Below are positions 1 to 7,602 of a stretch of DNA of 12,242 nucleotides, piece by piece. Origin of the DNA: DALYJJ01 sp031969915 (GTDB lineage Bacteria; Acidobacteriota; Terriglobia; Bryobacterales; Bryobacteraceae); NCBI GenBank assembly GCA_031969915.1, contig DALYJJ010000167.1, positions 1-12,242 on the forward strand. Direction: 5' to 3'. Position 1 is the first letter of the stretch. Every line of letters begins with the position of its first letter. The position numbers and the translations under genes were made by a program. The notes under the pieces are model-generated. The model was not told the DNA's origin, made no database searches, and saw only the letters and a program-made list of their open reading frames with translations.

Positions 1-242
1 TCCTCTACTTCCTCGTTCACTTCGGCCTGGAGTTTCTCCACGTCGGCCTCGGACAGGGCGCCTTGCTTGACCAGCCAGTCCTCCACCTTGCCGATGGGGT
101 CCTTCTCGCGCCACTCTTCGATCTCTTCGCGGGTCAGCGTGGGCGCGATCTCAAGCAGGGTGGCGGGCCGCACCGCGCCCTCCAGGTGTAAGTGCAACTC
201 CGCCTTCGGCGCGCGGCGCAGGGCTTCGAACATTGTTGCCAT
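1..242 (-). CDS. Chimeric frame: adenosine deaminase-like N-terminus, PDH E1-alpha-like C-terminus (3' end outside window)
   Basis: The frame reads leftward from ATG at 240-242 and is still open at base 1 (80 full codons). Residues 11-34 (APKAELHLHLEGAVRP and following) match the start of bacterial adenosine deaminases, including the HxH metal pair at H17/H19. From about residue 37 the protein instead resembles the last helices of the pyruvate/2-oxo-acid dehydrogenase E1-alpha subunit: TREEIEEWREKDPI, then DWLVKQGALSEADVEKLQAE. The deaminase barrel and the E1 thiamine-diphosphate core are both absent, so neither activity is expected. The switch is in frame and lies near 120-134, where both families plausibly carry a T-x-E-E-I stretch. 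E1-alpha proteins normally end shortly after this region, so the full product would be about 95-100 residues. ATG at 231-233 (residue 4) is an alternative start and would suit a leaderless transcript. This may be a deletion remnant or an assembly chimera. Family assignments are from memory of the motifs. Confidence 0.6.
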   Translation of the reverse strand, partial: MATMFEALRRAPKAELHLHLEGAVRPATLLEIAPTLTREEIEEWREKDPIGKVEDWLVKQGALSEADVEKLQAEVNEEVE

Positions 243-246
243 AATA
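240..246. promoter_or_regulatory. Candidate divergent promoter, overlapping -10 hexamers
   Basis: The plus strand reads CATAAT at 240-245 and the minus strand reads TATTAT over 246-241, so two -10-like hexamers lie almost on top of each other. Counting about 7 nt downstream puts the plus transcript start near the GTG of glgB at 252. It puts the minus transcript start near the ATG at 231-233 of the leftward frame. Both messages would then be leaderless or nearly so, which fits the lack of a Shine-Dalgarno sequence before either start. No good -35 box was found on either side, so this is a moderate inference. Confidence 0.35.
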
Positions 247-251
247 GCGAC

Positions 252-2425
252 GTGACGCACGAAGAGGTGGAAGCGATTGTCGGCGGCTATCATGGAGATC
301 CGTTTCGCGTCTTGGGGCCGCACCGCGTGGAAAGCAAGAACGGGAGCGGAAGTTGGCAGGTACGCGCCTTTCTGCCCCACGCCTCCGAAGCCGAGGTGCT
401 GGTGGGCGGCGAAACCGTCCCCATGGAGAAACAGCACCCGCGGGGCTTCTTCAGCGCCGACATCGGCGGTAAGTTCACCGGCTACAAGCTGAAGCTCAAA
501 CGTTGGAACGGCGTATTCGAAGAGGCCGAGGACCCGTACCGCTTTTCGCCGCTGCTCTCGGACTTCGATCTCCACCTGCATGGCGAAGGCACGCACTACG
601 AGACCTACAACAAGCTCGGCGCCCACCTCATGGAGTGGGAAGGCGTCCCCGGCTGCCGCTTCGCCGTGTGGGCCCCGAACGCAATCACCGTCTCCGTGGT
701 GGGCGAGTTCAACGAATGGGACACCACCCGTCATCCGATGCGCCTCCGCAACGGCGGAATCTGGGAGATCTTCCTGCCCGGCATCCCGGCCGGCACACCC
801 TATAAGTACTTCGTTAAATCGAAGTTCAAGGGCTATCAGCAGCTAAAAGCCGACCCCTACGCCTTCGCCGCCGAGGTGCCGCCCAAGTCCGCTTCCCTGG
901 TCTGGGACATCGACCGGTATGAATGGCGTGACGCCGCGTGGATGGAAGAGCGCGGCAAGAAGGACTGGCTCAAGGAGCCCGTTTCCATCTACGAAGTGCA
1001 CCTGGAAAGCTGGATGCGGGATCCGAAAGGGCACCCGCTGAGCTATCGCGAGATGGCCGTGACGCTCGTCGAGTACGTGAAGCGCATGGGCTACACGCAC
1101 ATCGAACTGTTGCCGCCCATGGAGCATCCCTTCTCCGGCTCCTGGGGCTACCAGGTGATCGGTTACTTCGCCCCCACCTCCCGCTTCGGCACGCCCGAGG
1201 ACTTCATGCACCTGGTGGACTGCTGCCACCAGGAGGGCATCGGCGTGATCGTCGATTGGGTGCCTGCGCATTTTCCCAAGGATGCCCACGGCCTGGCCTA
1301 CTTCGACGGCACCGCGCTCTACGAACATGAGGACCCGCGCAAGGGCGAGCACCGCGACTGGGGCACGTTGATCTACAACTTCGGGCGCAACGAGGTCCGC
1401 ACGTTTCTGATTTCGAACGCCCTGTTTTGGTTGAAGAAGTACCACATCGACGGCCTGCGTGTGGACGCCGTGGCGTCCATGCTCTACCTGGATTACTCCC
1501 GCAAGGCCGGCGAATGGGTCCCCAATCGGTACGGCGGAAACGAGAATCTGGAGGCGATCGACTTCCTGCGCCGATTCAACGAGCAGGCCCACACAGTGCC
1601 CGGCGCGGTCACCATCGCCGAGGAGTCCACGTCCTTCCCGGGCGTCTCCCGCCCGGTCTATCTCAACGGGCTCGGCTTCACCATGAAGTGGAACATGGGC
1701 TGGATGCACGACATGCTCCAGTACTTCGCCACCGAGTCCGTGTACCGGAAATTCCACCACAACAAGATCACCTTCAGCCTGCTCTACGCCTTCACCGAGA
1801 ATTTCGTGCTGCCCATTTCGCATGACGAAGTCGTGCACGGCAAGGGGTCTGTGCTGGGGAAGATGCCGGGCGACGAGTGGCAGCGCTTCGCCAGTGCGCG
1901 TGCGTTCTTCGCTTACATGTACGGCCATCCCGGCAAGAAACTGCTCTTCATGGGCAGCGAGATCGGGCAGTACGAAGAATGGAACAACAACGCCGCCGTG
2001 CGATGGGAACTCCTCAACTACGACTACCATCGAAAGCTGCAGACGCTGGTTTCCGCGCTCAATCACCTCTACCGGTCTTCGCCCGCCTTGCACCAGGTGG
2101 ACTTTCACTGGGCAGGCTTCGATTGGATCGACCTGCACGACGTCGAGTCGTCCGTCATCTCCTTCCTGCGGCGGGCCGAGGATCCCAAGGACTACCTGGT
2201 CTTCGTCTGCAACTTCACGCCCGTCCCTCGCTCCGGCTATCGCATTGGAGTACCGGAGGAGGGCTTCTACGAAGAGGTTCTGAACACCGATTCCGAAATC
2301 TTCGGCGGATCGAACGTGGGCAACGGCGGACTGGTCTCCAGCCGCCCTGAGGCGATGCACGGCCGGCCGCACTCCATCTCCATCACGCTGCCGCCGCTCG
2401 GGGTGCTGGTGTTCCGGCCCCGGCG

Positions 2426-2429
<4 letters not shown>
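252..2429 (+). CDS. glgB: 1,4-alpha-glucan branching enzyme GlgB
   Basis: This GH13 enzyme cuts alpha-1,4 glucan chains and re-attaches them as alpha-1,6 branches in cytoplasmic glycogen. The product is 725 aa, close to the usual length of about 730. The N-terminal domain opens with GGYHGDPFRVLGPH. A CBM48-type domain follows at about 130-215 (FAVWAPNAITVSVVGEFNEWD around F137). The catalytic barrel shows the family regions: DWVPAHFP (D335), GLRVDAVASM (nucleophile D405), AEEST (acid/base E457) and SHDEVVHGKGS (D525). These positions almost equal those of the E. coli enzyme. The last 100 or so residues are the all-beta C-terminal domain. GTG at 252 is preferred because it gives the expected short lead-in to the N-domain. 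An in-frame ATG at 192 would add 20 unconserved residues and overlap the divergent gene. The stop overlaps the next gene by 4 bp (ATGA). No other glg genes are in the window. Confidence 0.97.
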
Positions 2430-3190
<761 letters not shown>

Positions 3191-3200
3191 TGCGTGCGGC

Positions 3201-3977
3201 TCAGTCGAGCAGCCGTTGGGCGGGCCGGGCCTCCACCGGCCAGAGCGGAGCACCGGCCAGCGACGGACGAATTCCCTGATCGGTGACGAACCCCGCGAAC
3301 CAATCGAGCGGCGTTCGATCGAAAAGATCGCCGGCCGGCAGCGCTTCGGGCCAGATCTTCTCTTCGCCAAAGAGCGCATAGACGGGCCTGCGCCGGAGAC
3401 GGGCCGCGGCGGCGATCAACGACGACCCGGTCTTGTTCAACACCCCAAGCGGGCTCACTGAATCGGCGCCGATGAGCACAACCGAGGTCTCCTGCAGCGC
3501 GGCGCCCGCCGCGGTGTCCGCGATCACCCGAACGTCAACGCCCCGCGAGGCGAGATCGGCGGCCAGTCGGCGCCCCTCGCCGCCGGGCTGCGATTCCGTT
3601 GTGACCACCTGAAACGCCGAGCCGCTCCGCTGCGCCTCGACGATTGCGCCGAACACCAGCGAACTGTAGGAATGGGTCAGCACACGGCCCCGGACCAGGG
3701 CCGAGGCGTGGCGCGCCACCGCCCGCGCCGACTCCGCCAACCGCCGCTGCCACCGTCGCGCCACCTCCGCAGCCTCGTCTGCGCTCCGCGCGCGGCCCAC
3801 CTCCAGCGCCACGCGCAAAACTCCGGCCATGGCGGGCTGGGCCTTTTGTAGTTCATCCGCCAGGTTCCGCCAGTCGCCCCCAGCGGCCGCATCCATCAAC
3901 AGGGCCGCGGCCCGCGACGCCAACTCGGTTGCGCCGTGCCGCCGGTCGGAAGCGATCGAATCAGCGCTGAGCAACAC
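3201..3977 (-). CDS. eIF-2B alpha/beta/delta-fold protein (initiation factor 2B-related)
   Basis: The 258 aa product has an N-terminal helical region (about 1-95) and a Rossmann-like C-terminal half typical of the IF-2B family (PF01008). Signature stretches are LTHSYSS (100-106), TESQPGGEGRRLAADL (127-142), the aspartate motif GADSVSPLG (170-178) and NKTGSSLIA (181-189). Family members include eIF2B subunits, methylthioribose-1-phosphate isomerase (MtnA) and ribose-1,5-bisphosphate isomerase. The isomerases carry a catalytic Cys at the THC motif. Here it is Ser103, while the Asp motif (D172) is kept, so classical isomerase activity is doubtful. The protein is also shorter than MtnA (about 340-350 aa). 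The start is GTG at 3975-3977 with a strong Shine-Dalgarno six bases upstream. It overlaps the end of the upstream ankyrin gene by 17 bp, suggesting one transcript. The fold is well supported; the function is unknown. Confidence 0.8.
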   Translation of the reverse strand: MLLSADSIASDRRHGATELASRAAALLMDAAAGGDWRNLADELQKAQPAMAGVLRVALEVGRARSADEAAEVARRWQRRLAESARAVARHASALVRGRVLTHSYSSLVFGAIVEAQRSGSAFQVVTTESQPGGEGRRLAADLASRGVDVRVIADTAAGAALQETSVVLIGADSVSPLGVLNKTGSSLIAAAARLRRRPVYALFGEEKIWPEALPAGDLFDRTPLDWFAGFVTDQGIRPSLAGAPLWPVEARPAQRLLD

Positions 3978-4527
3978 GCACCACCTCCCCGCAGCCGCCC
4001 GCGCGCGCCAGCCATACCGGAAGCCGGTCCGTGAGCGCCCCTCCCAGCCGCAACTCGGGCGCCGCCGCGGCCAGCAGCTTCACCGTCTCCGTTTGGCAAT
4101 CGCCCGCGGTGAACCGGTCGATGTCCAGGGCGCCGCCCACGGCGAAATGGAGAGCGCTTTGTGCATTCCTCGTCCTTCGCCGCGCGTCGGCTCCGTGAGA
4201 GAGCAGCACGCGGGCCGATTCCAGGTCGCCGTACCCGCCCGCCATCATCAGCGCCGTGTACCCGTTGGGCGGCGCGGCATTAGGGTCCGCGCCGCGCTCC
4301 AGCAGAAGTGCCAGCGCCGCCCGCTGGTGCTTGTGAACCGCGTGGTGGATCGGCGGCCACCGATTGACGCCGGCCGGTTCGTCCGGATTCGCTCCCCGAT
4401 CGAGCAGCGCGGCCATCGATGCCAGATCGCCGGCCCGGGTGGCGTGAATCAGCGGCGTAAACGGAGGGTTGGAGGGAGCGCACGACGCCAGAAGCAGGGC
4501 CGCGGCCGGGATCCATACGAGCTTCAT
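3961..4527 (-). CDS. Ankyrin-repeat lipoprotein
   Basis: The 188 aa product starts with a lipoprotein signal peptide, MKLVWIPAAALLLASC. It has a basic residue, a hydrophobic core and an LAS-C lipobox with Cys16 as the lipidated residue. Ankyrin-type repeats follow: about 24-50 (TPLIHATRAGDLASMAALLD), 57-83 (HHAVHKHQRAALALLLERGADPN), 89-116 (TALMMAGGYGDLESARVLLSHGAD) and a degenerate one at 122-157. The protein is therefore likely anchored on the periplasmic face of a membrane and binds another protein; no enzyme motif is seen. The ATG at 4525-4527 is chosen because it places the signal peptide at the N-terminus. An in-frame ATG at 4552-4554 would add nine residues (MKYLAYHAV). The stop lies within the start region of the eIF-2B-like gene, so the two are probably co-transcribed. 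Confidence 0.8.
   Translation of the reverse strand: MKLVWIPAAALLLASCAPSNPPFTPLIHATRAGDLASMAALLDRGANPDEPAGVNRWPPIHHAVHKHQRAALALLLERGADPNAAPPNGYTALMMAGGYGDLESARVLLSHGADARRRTRNAQSALHFAVGGALDIDRFTAGDCQTETVKLLAAAAPELRLGGALTDRLPVWLARAGGCGEVVRVAQR
3982..3988 (-). promoter_or_regulatory. Ribosome binding site GGAGGTG
   Basis: Read on the minus strand this is GGAGGTG, with 6 nt between GGAGG and the GTG at 3975-3977. It lies inside the coding end of the upstream ankyrin gene. It is one of the strongest Shine-Dalgarno sequences in the window and settles the start of the eIF-2B-like gene. Confidence 0.75.
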
Positions 4528-4542
4528 GACCGCATGATACGC

Positions 4543-4569
4543 CAAATACTTCATGATGTAAAGTACTTG
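4543..4569. promoter_or_regulatory. Imperfect dyad, candidate operator
   Basis: CAAATACTT (4543-4551), nine central bases, then AAGTACTTG (4561-4569) form a dyad with 8 of 9 arm positions paired. The right arm contains the perfect palindrome AAGTACTT. The stretch is notably AT-rich against its surroundings. It sits just upstream of the ankyrin lipoprotein ATG and between the two divergent genes. That position suits a regulator binding site serving one or both. No convincing -35/-10 pair could be assigned. Confidence 0.4.
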
Positions 4570-4600
4570 TCGATTGTGAAGCGCAAGGTCCGGATAGCGG

Positions 4601-4617
4601 CGCCCGCGTCGCGGGCG
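4601..4617. repeat. GC-rich 17-bp palindrome in the 5' leader of the phosphatase gene
   Basis: CGCCCGCG (4601-4608), one T, then CGCGGGCG (4610-4617) form a perfect inverted repeat with 8-bp arms. In RNA the inner pairs would open to make a short loop. It ends six bases before the GGAG at 4624-4627 of the downstream gene. It could be a protein-binding site or an mRNA hairpin affecting ribosome access; nothing else in the sequence decides between these. Confidence 0.45.
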
Positions 4618-4635
4618 TACTCTGGAGCAAGCGCC

Positions 4636-5613
4636 ATGGACGCTCCGCTGCGTGACCATTACCAAACGGAACTGTCGGCGCGCAGGGCGCGCCTGGAGAC
4701 CGCCGCGGCGGCTCATGCGCCGGCGGGAGAGTTGACGCGGCTGCTGGGAGAAGTCGATGCTGCGTTGCTCCGCCTGGAGAATGGGACGTTCGGCCTGTGC
4801 CTCACCTGTGGCGACCCCATTGAGGCCGACCGCCTGGCCGCCGATCCGCTCACCTGTTTCTGCCTGGACCACCTCAGTCCGCGAGAGCAGCGGGCGCTCG
4901 AGGAGGATCTCGAACTGGCGCGCCGGATCCAGCACGGGTTCCTGCCGCTCGGTGTGCGGCAGTCGCACGGCTGGGAGTTTCGGACGCGGTATGTGCCCGC
5001 GGGAATCGTGGGTGGGGACTACTGTGACGTGGTGGGAATCGAGGAACGCGCCGCCGCGTGGTTTGTCGTGGGGGACATCTCCGGGAAGGGTGTAGCTGCG
5101 TCTCTGCTGATGTCGCATCTTCACGCGATCTTTCGCAGCCTGCTGTCGGCAAACCTGGAACTGCCGGCGCTCGCGCTCCGGGCCAACCGGCTATTGTGCC
5201 AGCACACTCTGCCCGCGTCTTACGCGACCAGCCTGTGCGGCCTGGCCCACCAACGGGGAACGGTGGAACTGGTCTCGGCGGGGCACTGTGAACCGATCCT
5301 GATCCGGGGGGGCGTCCCGCAGAGGATTCCGTGCGGCGGGATTCCGATGGGCTTATTCTGCGAAACCCAGTACCAGGCCCACGCCGTTGCGTTAGCGCCC
5401 GGGGATTCGCTATTGCTTTACACGGACGGCGTGGTGGAGGCGTCGAATCCGGAAGGCGAGGAGTTCGGCATCGAACGGCTGTTGGCCTTGTGCGCCGGGG
5501 CGCACAACATGGACCTGGTGACTGCGATCGCGGCCCAGGTGGAGGCGTTTCGCCGGGGCGCTCCGCCGTCCGACGATCTCAGCCTGATGCACGTGCTGCG
5601 CCTGGATCAGTAG
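4636..5613 (+). CDS. DksA/TraR-like zinc finger fused to SpoIIE/RsbU-type serine phosphatase
   Basis: The 325 aa protein has two parts. Residues 1-52 are helical and end in LLRLENGTFGLC, as in DksA/TraR proteins. A zinc finger follows with C55, C58, C76 and H79, that is C-x2-C-x17-C-x2-H, plus an extra C74. Residues from about 85 form the linker helix EEDLELARRIQHGFLP common in RsbU-like proteins, then a PP2C/SpoIIE phosphatase domain to the end. Metal-binding motifs are complete: GGDYCD (D128), GDISGKG (D147), SAGHCEP, YTDGVVEASN (D264) and SDDLSL (D313/D314). Such enzymes usually dephosphorylate anti-sigma-factor antagonists or related partners; the partner here is unknown. The finger replaces the PAS or GAF sensor often found on these proteins. 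ATG at 4636 is preferred for GGAG at 4624-4627, 8 nt upstream. The open frame extends far upstream but without similarity. Confidence 0.88.
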   Translation: MDAPLRDHYQTELSARRARLETAAAAHAPAGELTRLLGEVDAALLRLENGTFGLCLTCGDPIEADRLAADPLTCFCLDHLSPREQRALEEDLELARRIQHGFLPLGVRQSHGWEFRTRYVPAGIVGGDYCDVVGIEERAAAWFVVGDISGKGVAASLLMSHLHAIFRSLLSANLELPALALRANRLLCQHTLPASYATSLCGLAHQRGTVELVSAGHCEPILIRGGVPQRIPCGGIPMGLFCETQYQAHAVALAPGDSLLLYTDGVVEASNPEGEEFGIERLLALCAGAHNMDLVTAIAAQVEAFRRGAPPSDDLSLMHVLRLDQ

Positions 5614-6398
5614 ACCACCAGCTCGATCGGCGCCCCCAGGCCGACGCCCAACGCCGCCGCGGCGTTGCCCTCCCGGATGGAGACCTCGTAATAGCCGGCG
5701 CTCCCCTCGATGACGTGCGGTTCACGGCCGCCCATCGATTCGTAGGTGGCGGCGATGGCGCCGATCTTGATCAGGCCCACCTGCAGTTCGAACGGGCGCT
5801 CGCGGAATTGCGGGAAGTCGGCGGCGCGGAAGCTGCTCACCAGGTTCCCGAAGCGGTCGATGTGGATCACCGTGCCGGTCCAGAAGCGGCGTCCGGTCTG
5901 CAGCGGCCGCACCGCGGGTGGTTTCAAATAGTCCTCGATCCGACGGCCGAACTGTGCCGGTGTGGTTCCGGCGGCGAGCCAGGCGGCGGCGGGCGCGAAC
6001 ACGTCGCGCCCATGAAATGTTCCGCTCACCTCCGGCAACAGCAGCCGGACATTCGTGATCTCGCGGACCCGTCGCCGCGGCGACCGTTCGTAGATGAAAC
6101 CGAAAACACCGTTGTCGGGACCGATGAAGTACTGGCCTTCGGACTCCACCAGAATCGGACGGCGGGCGCCGCCCACGCCGGGATCGACGATCGCCACATG
6201 GATGGTCTTCTTCGGGAACCACGGCGCGCTGTGCGCCAGCAGAAATCCGCCCTGGGCGATCTCGAACGGCCTCACTTCATGCGTGATGTCGACGATGTCC
6301 GCTTGCGGGCAGATGGATCGGATCACTCCCTTCATCGCTCCCGTGAAGTAATCGGCGAGGCCGAAGTCGGTGGTCAGAGTAATCGTCGGACGGCGCAT
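5607..6398 (-). CDS. DUF62 S-adenosylmethionine hydrolase (adenosine-forming; SAM hydroxide adenosyltransferase)
   Basis: The 263 aa protein belongs to the chlorinase/fluorinase-like DUF62 family. Its common members use water to split S-adenosylmethionine into adenosine and methionine. Motifs in order: LTTDFGLADYFTGAMKG (D11), VDPGVGGARR (D72, R79), GPDNGVF (93-99), TFHGRDVFAP (H129) and HIDRFGNL in the C-terminal beta domain. D72, R79 and H129 match the Asp-Arg-His triad described for the hydrolases, so a halogenase role is unlikely. Length is normal. The start is ATG at 6396-6398 with no Shine-Dalgarno but a TAAAAT box 11 nt upstream, implying a very short leader. The stop codon overlaps the convergent phosphatase gene by 7 bp. 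The gene is divergent from the cysteine desulfurase gene. Confidence 0.92.
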   Translation of the reverse strand: MRRPTITLTTDFGLADYFTGAMKGVIRSICPQADIVDITHEVRPFEIAQGGFLLAHSAPWFPKKTIHVAIVDPGVGGARRPILVESEGQYFIGPDNGVFGFIYERSPRRRVREITNVRLLLPEVSGTFHGRDVFAPAAAWLAAGTTPAQFGRRIEDYLKPPAVRPLQTGRRFWTGTVIHIDRFGNLVSSFRAADFPQFRERPFELQVGLIKIGAIAATYESMGGREPHVIEGSAGYYEVSIREGNAAAALGVGLGAPIELVVY

Positions 6399-6405
6399 GC
6401 GTTGT

Positions 6406-6415
6406 TAGAATTTTA
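6406..6415. promoter_or_regulatory. Candidate bidirectional promoter core, overlapping -10 elements
   Basis: TAGAAT on the plus strand (6406-6411) and TAAAAT on the minus strand (6415-6410) share two bases in an AT-rich island between divergent genes. Expected starts of transcription are near 6418 for the cysteine desulfurase and near 6403 for the DUF62 gene. Leaders would be about 24 and 5 nt. The -35 regions are weak on both sides. The only intergenic space is 43 bp, so both promoters must lie close to here. Confidence 0.45.
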
Positions 6416-6441
6416 CTAGCACCATTCACTTGCGCACCTTC

Positions 6442-7602
6442 ATGAACTACTTCGACCACAACGCCACGACTCCGATTGCTCCGAGCGTGCTCACGGCTCT
6501 CACCGAAGCGCTGGGCTCCGTGTACGGGAACGCATCCAGCATTCACCGGATGGGGCAGGAGGCGCGCGGGAAACTGGAGGCCGGGCGCAAACAGGTGGCG
6601 GACCTGCTGAACGCAACCACGAAGGAGATCATCTTCACCAGCGGCGGCACGGAGGCCGACAACCTGGCCATCTTCGGTGTGGTGCGGCATGCGCGGGGTC
6701 CGCGGAAGCACGTCGTCACCACCACCATTGAGCACTCCGCCGTGCTGAACTGCTGCGCGAAGCTGGAGCGCGAGGGTGTGGAGGTGACCTACGTTCCCGT
6801 CGGCGCGAGCGGCGTGGTGGAGCCCGATGCCGTCCGCAAAGCTCTCCGGCCGGACACGGTGCTGATCAGCGTGATGTATGCCAACAACGAATTGGGCACC
6901 GTGCAGCCGGTGGCCGAAATCGGCGCCCTGGCGCGCCAGGCCGGCGTGGCGATGCACTGCGATGGCGTGCAGGCAGCGGGGAAGATCCCGGTGGACGTAC
7001 GCGCGCTCAACGTCGATTTCTTCGCCCTCAGCGCCCACAAGCTGTACGGCCCGAAGGGAGCCGGTGCGCTCTTCGTGCGCCAGGGCGTGGAGTTCGAACC
7101 GGTGCTCTACGGCGGCCGGCACGAAGGCGGGCGGCGGCCGGGAACGGAGAACGTGCCCGGAGGCATCGCACTCGGCGCGGCGGCGGCGCATGCGGCGGAG
7201 CACCTGGACGGCGAGCAAATGCGCTTGGCGGCCCTGCGCGACCGTCTGGAAGAGGGCGTCCTGGCCGCCGTGGCCGGCGCGCATGTGAACGGCGCCGGTT
7301 CACCGCGCGTGCCCAATACCGTCAACATCCGGTTCGACGGCATTGAAGGCGAAGCGATGGTCATCGCGCTCGATCTTCGCGGCTTCTGCGTCTCCTCCGG
7401 CGCGGCGTGTTCCAGCGGCGCGATCGAGCCGTCTCACGTGCTCACCGCCATCGGACTCTCGAAGCAGGATGCCCGTTCGGCGGTCCGGTTTTCCCTGGGC
7501 CACGCCAACGGCGAGCAGCAGGTGGACGCGTTGATCGGGGCCGTGGAGGAGTGCGCCGCGCACCTCAGGCGCCTGTCCCCCTCCTACGCGGGGGCGCGGT
7601 GA
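6442..7602 (+). CDS. Cysteine desulfurase, NifS/IscS family
   Basis: The 386 aa PLP enzyme takes sulfur from L-cysteine as a persulfide, leaving alanine. Class V aminotransferase motifs: FDHNATTPI at the start, TSGGTEADNLAI, TTTIEHSAVLN (cofactor His), NNELGTVQPV, the PLP lysine in SAHKLYGPKGAG (K200), and the persulfide Cys in SSGAACSSG (C323). The SSGAACSSG loop type fits the group I (NifS/IscS) branch. The ATG at 6442 is chosen because MNYFDHNATTP is the standard family start; a TTG at 6430 would add four residues. No clear Shine-Dalgarno is visible. The stop overlaps the GTG of mnmA by 4 bp (GTGA), so sulfur delivery to tRNA thiolation is a likely main task. No iscU or other cluster-assembly gene is in the window. 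Confidence 0.95.
   Translation: MNYFDHNATTPIAPSVLTALTEALGSVYGNASSIHRMGQEARGKLEAGRKQVADLLNATTKEIIFTSGGTEADNLAIFGVVRHARGPRKHVVTTTIEHSAVLNCCAKLEREGVEVTYVPVGASGVVEPDAVRKALRPDTVLISVMYANNELGTVQPVAEIGALARQAGVAMHCDGVQAAGKIPVDVRALNVDFFALSAHKLYGPKGAGALFVRQGVEFEPVLYGGRHEGGRRPGTENVPGGIALGAAAAHAAEHLDGEQMRLAALRDRLEEGVLAAVAGAHVNGAGSPRVPNTVNIRFDGIEGEAMVIALDLRGFCVSSGAACSSGAIEPSHVLTAIGLSKQDARSAVRFSLGHANGEQQVDALIGAVEECAAHLRRLSPSYAGAR

Noticed and set aside
192..251. Upstream ATG start for glgB
   Set aside because: It adds 20 residues unlike GlgB N-termini and overlaps the coding region of the divergent gene; GTG 252 gives the expected start.
3201..3977. Annotation as methylthioribose-1-phosphate isomerase (mtnA)
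   Set aside because: The catalytic Cys is replaced by Ser103, the protein is too short, and no methionine-salvage genes adjoin it.
3829..4635. Upstream extension of the phosphatase frame (269 extra codons)
   Set aside because: It is antisense to the eIF-2B-like and ankyrin genes, is Arg-rich with no motif, and a good Shine-Dalgarno sits before ATG 4636.
5607..6398. Annotation as SAM-dependent chlorinase or fluorinase
   Set aside because: The Asp-Arg-His triad of the water-using DUF62 hydrolases is present, and nothing nearby suggests halometabolite synthesis.
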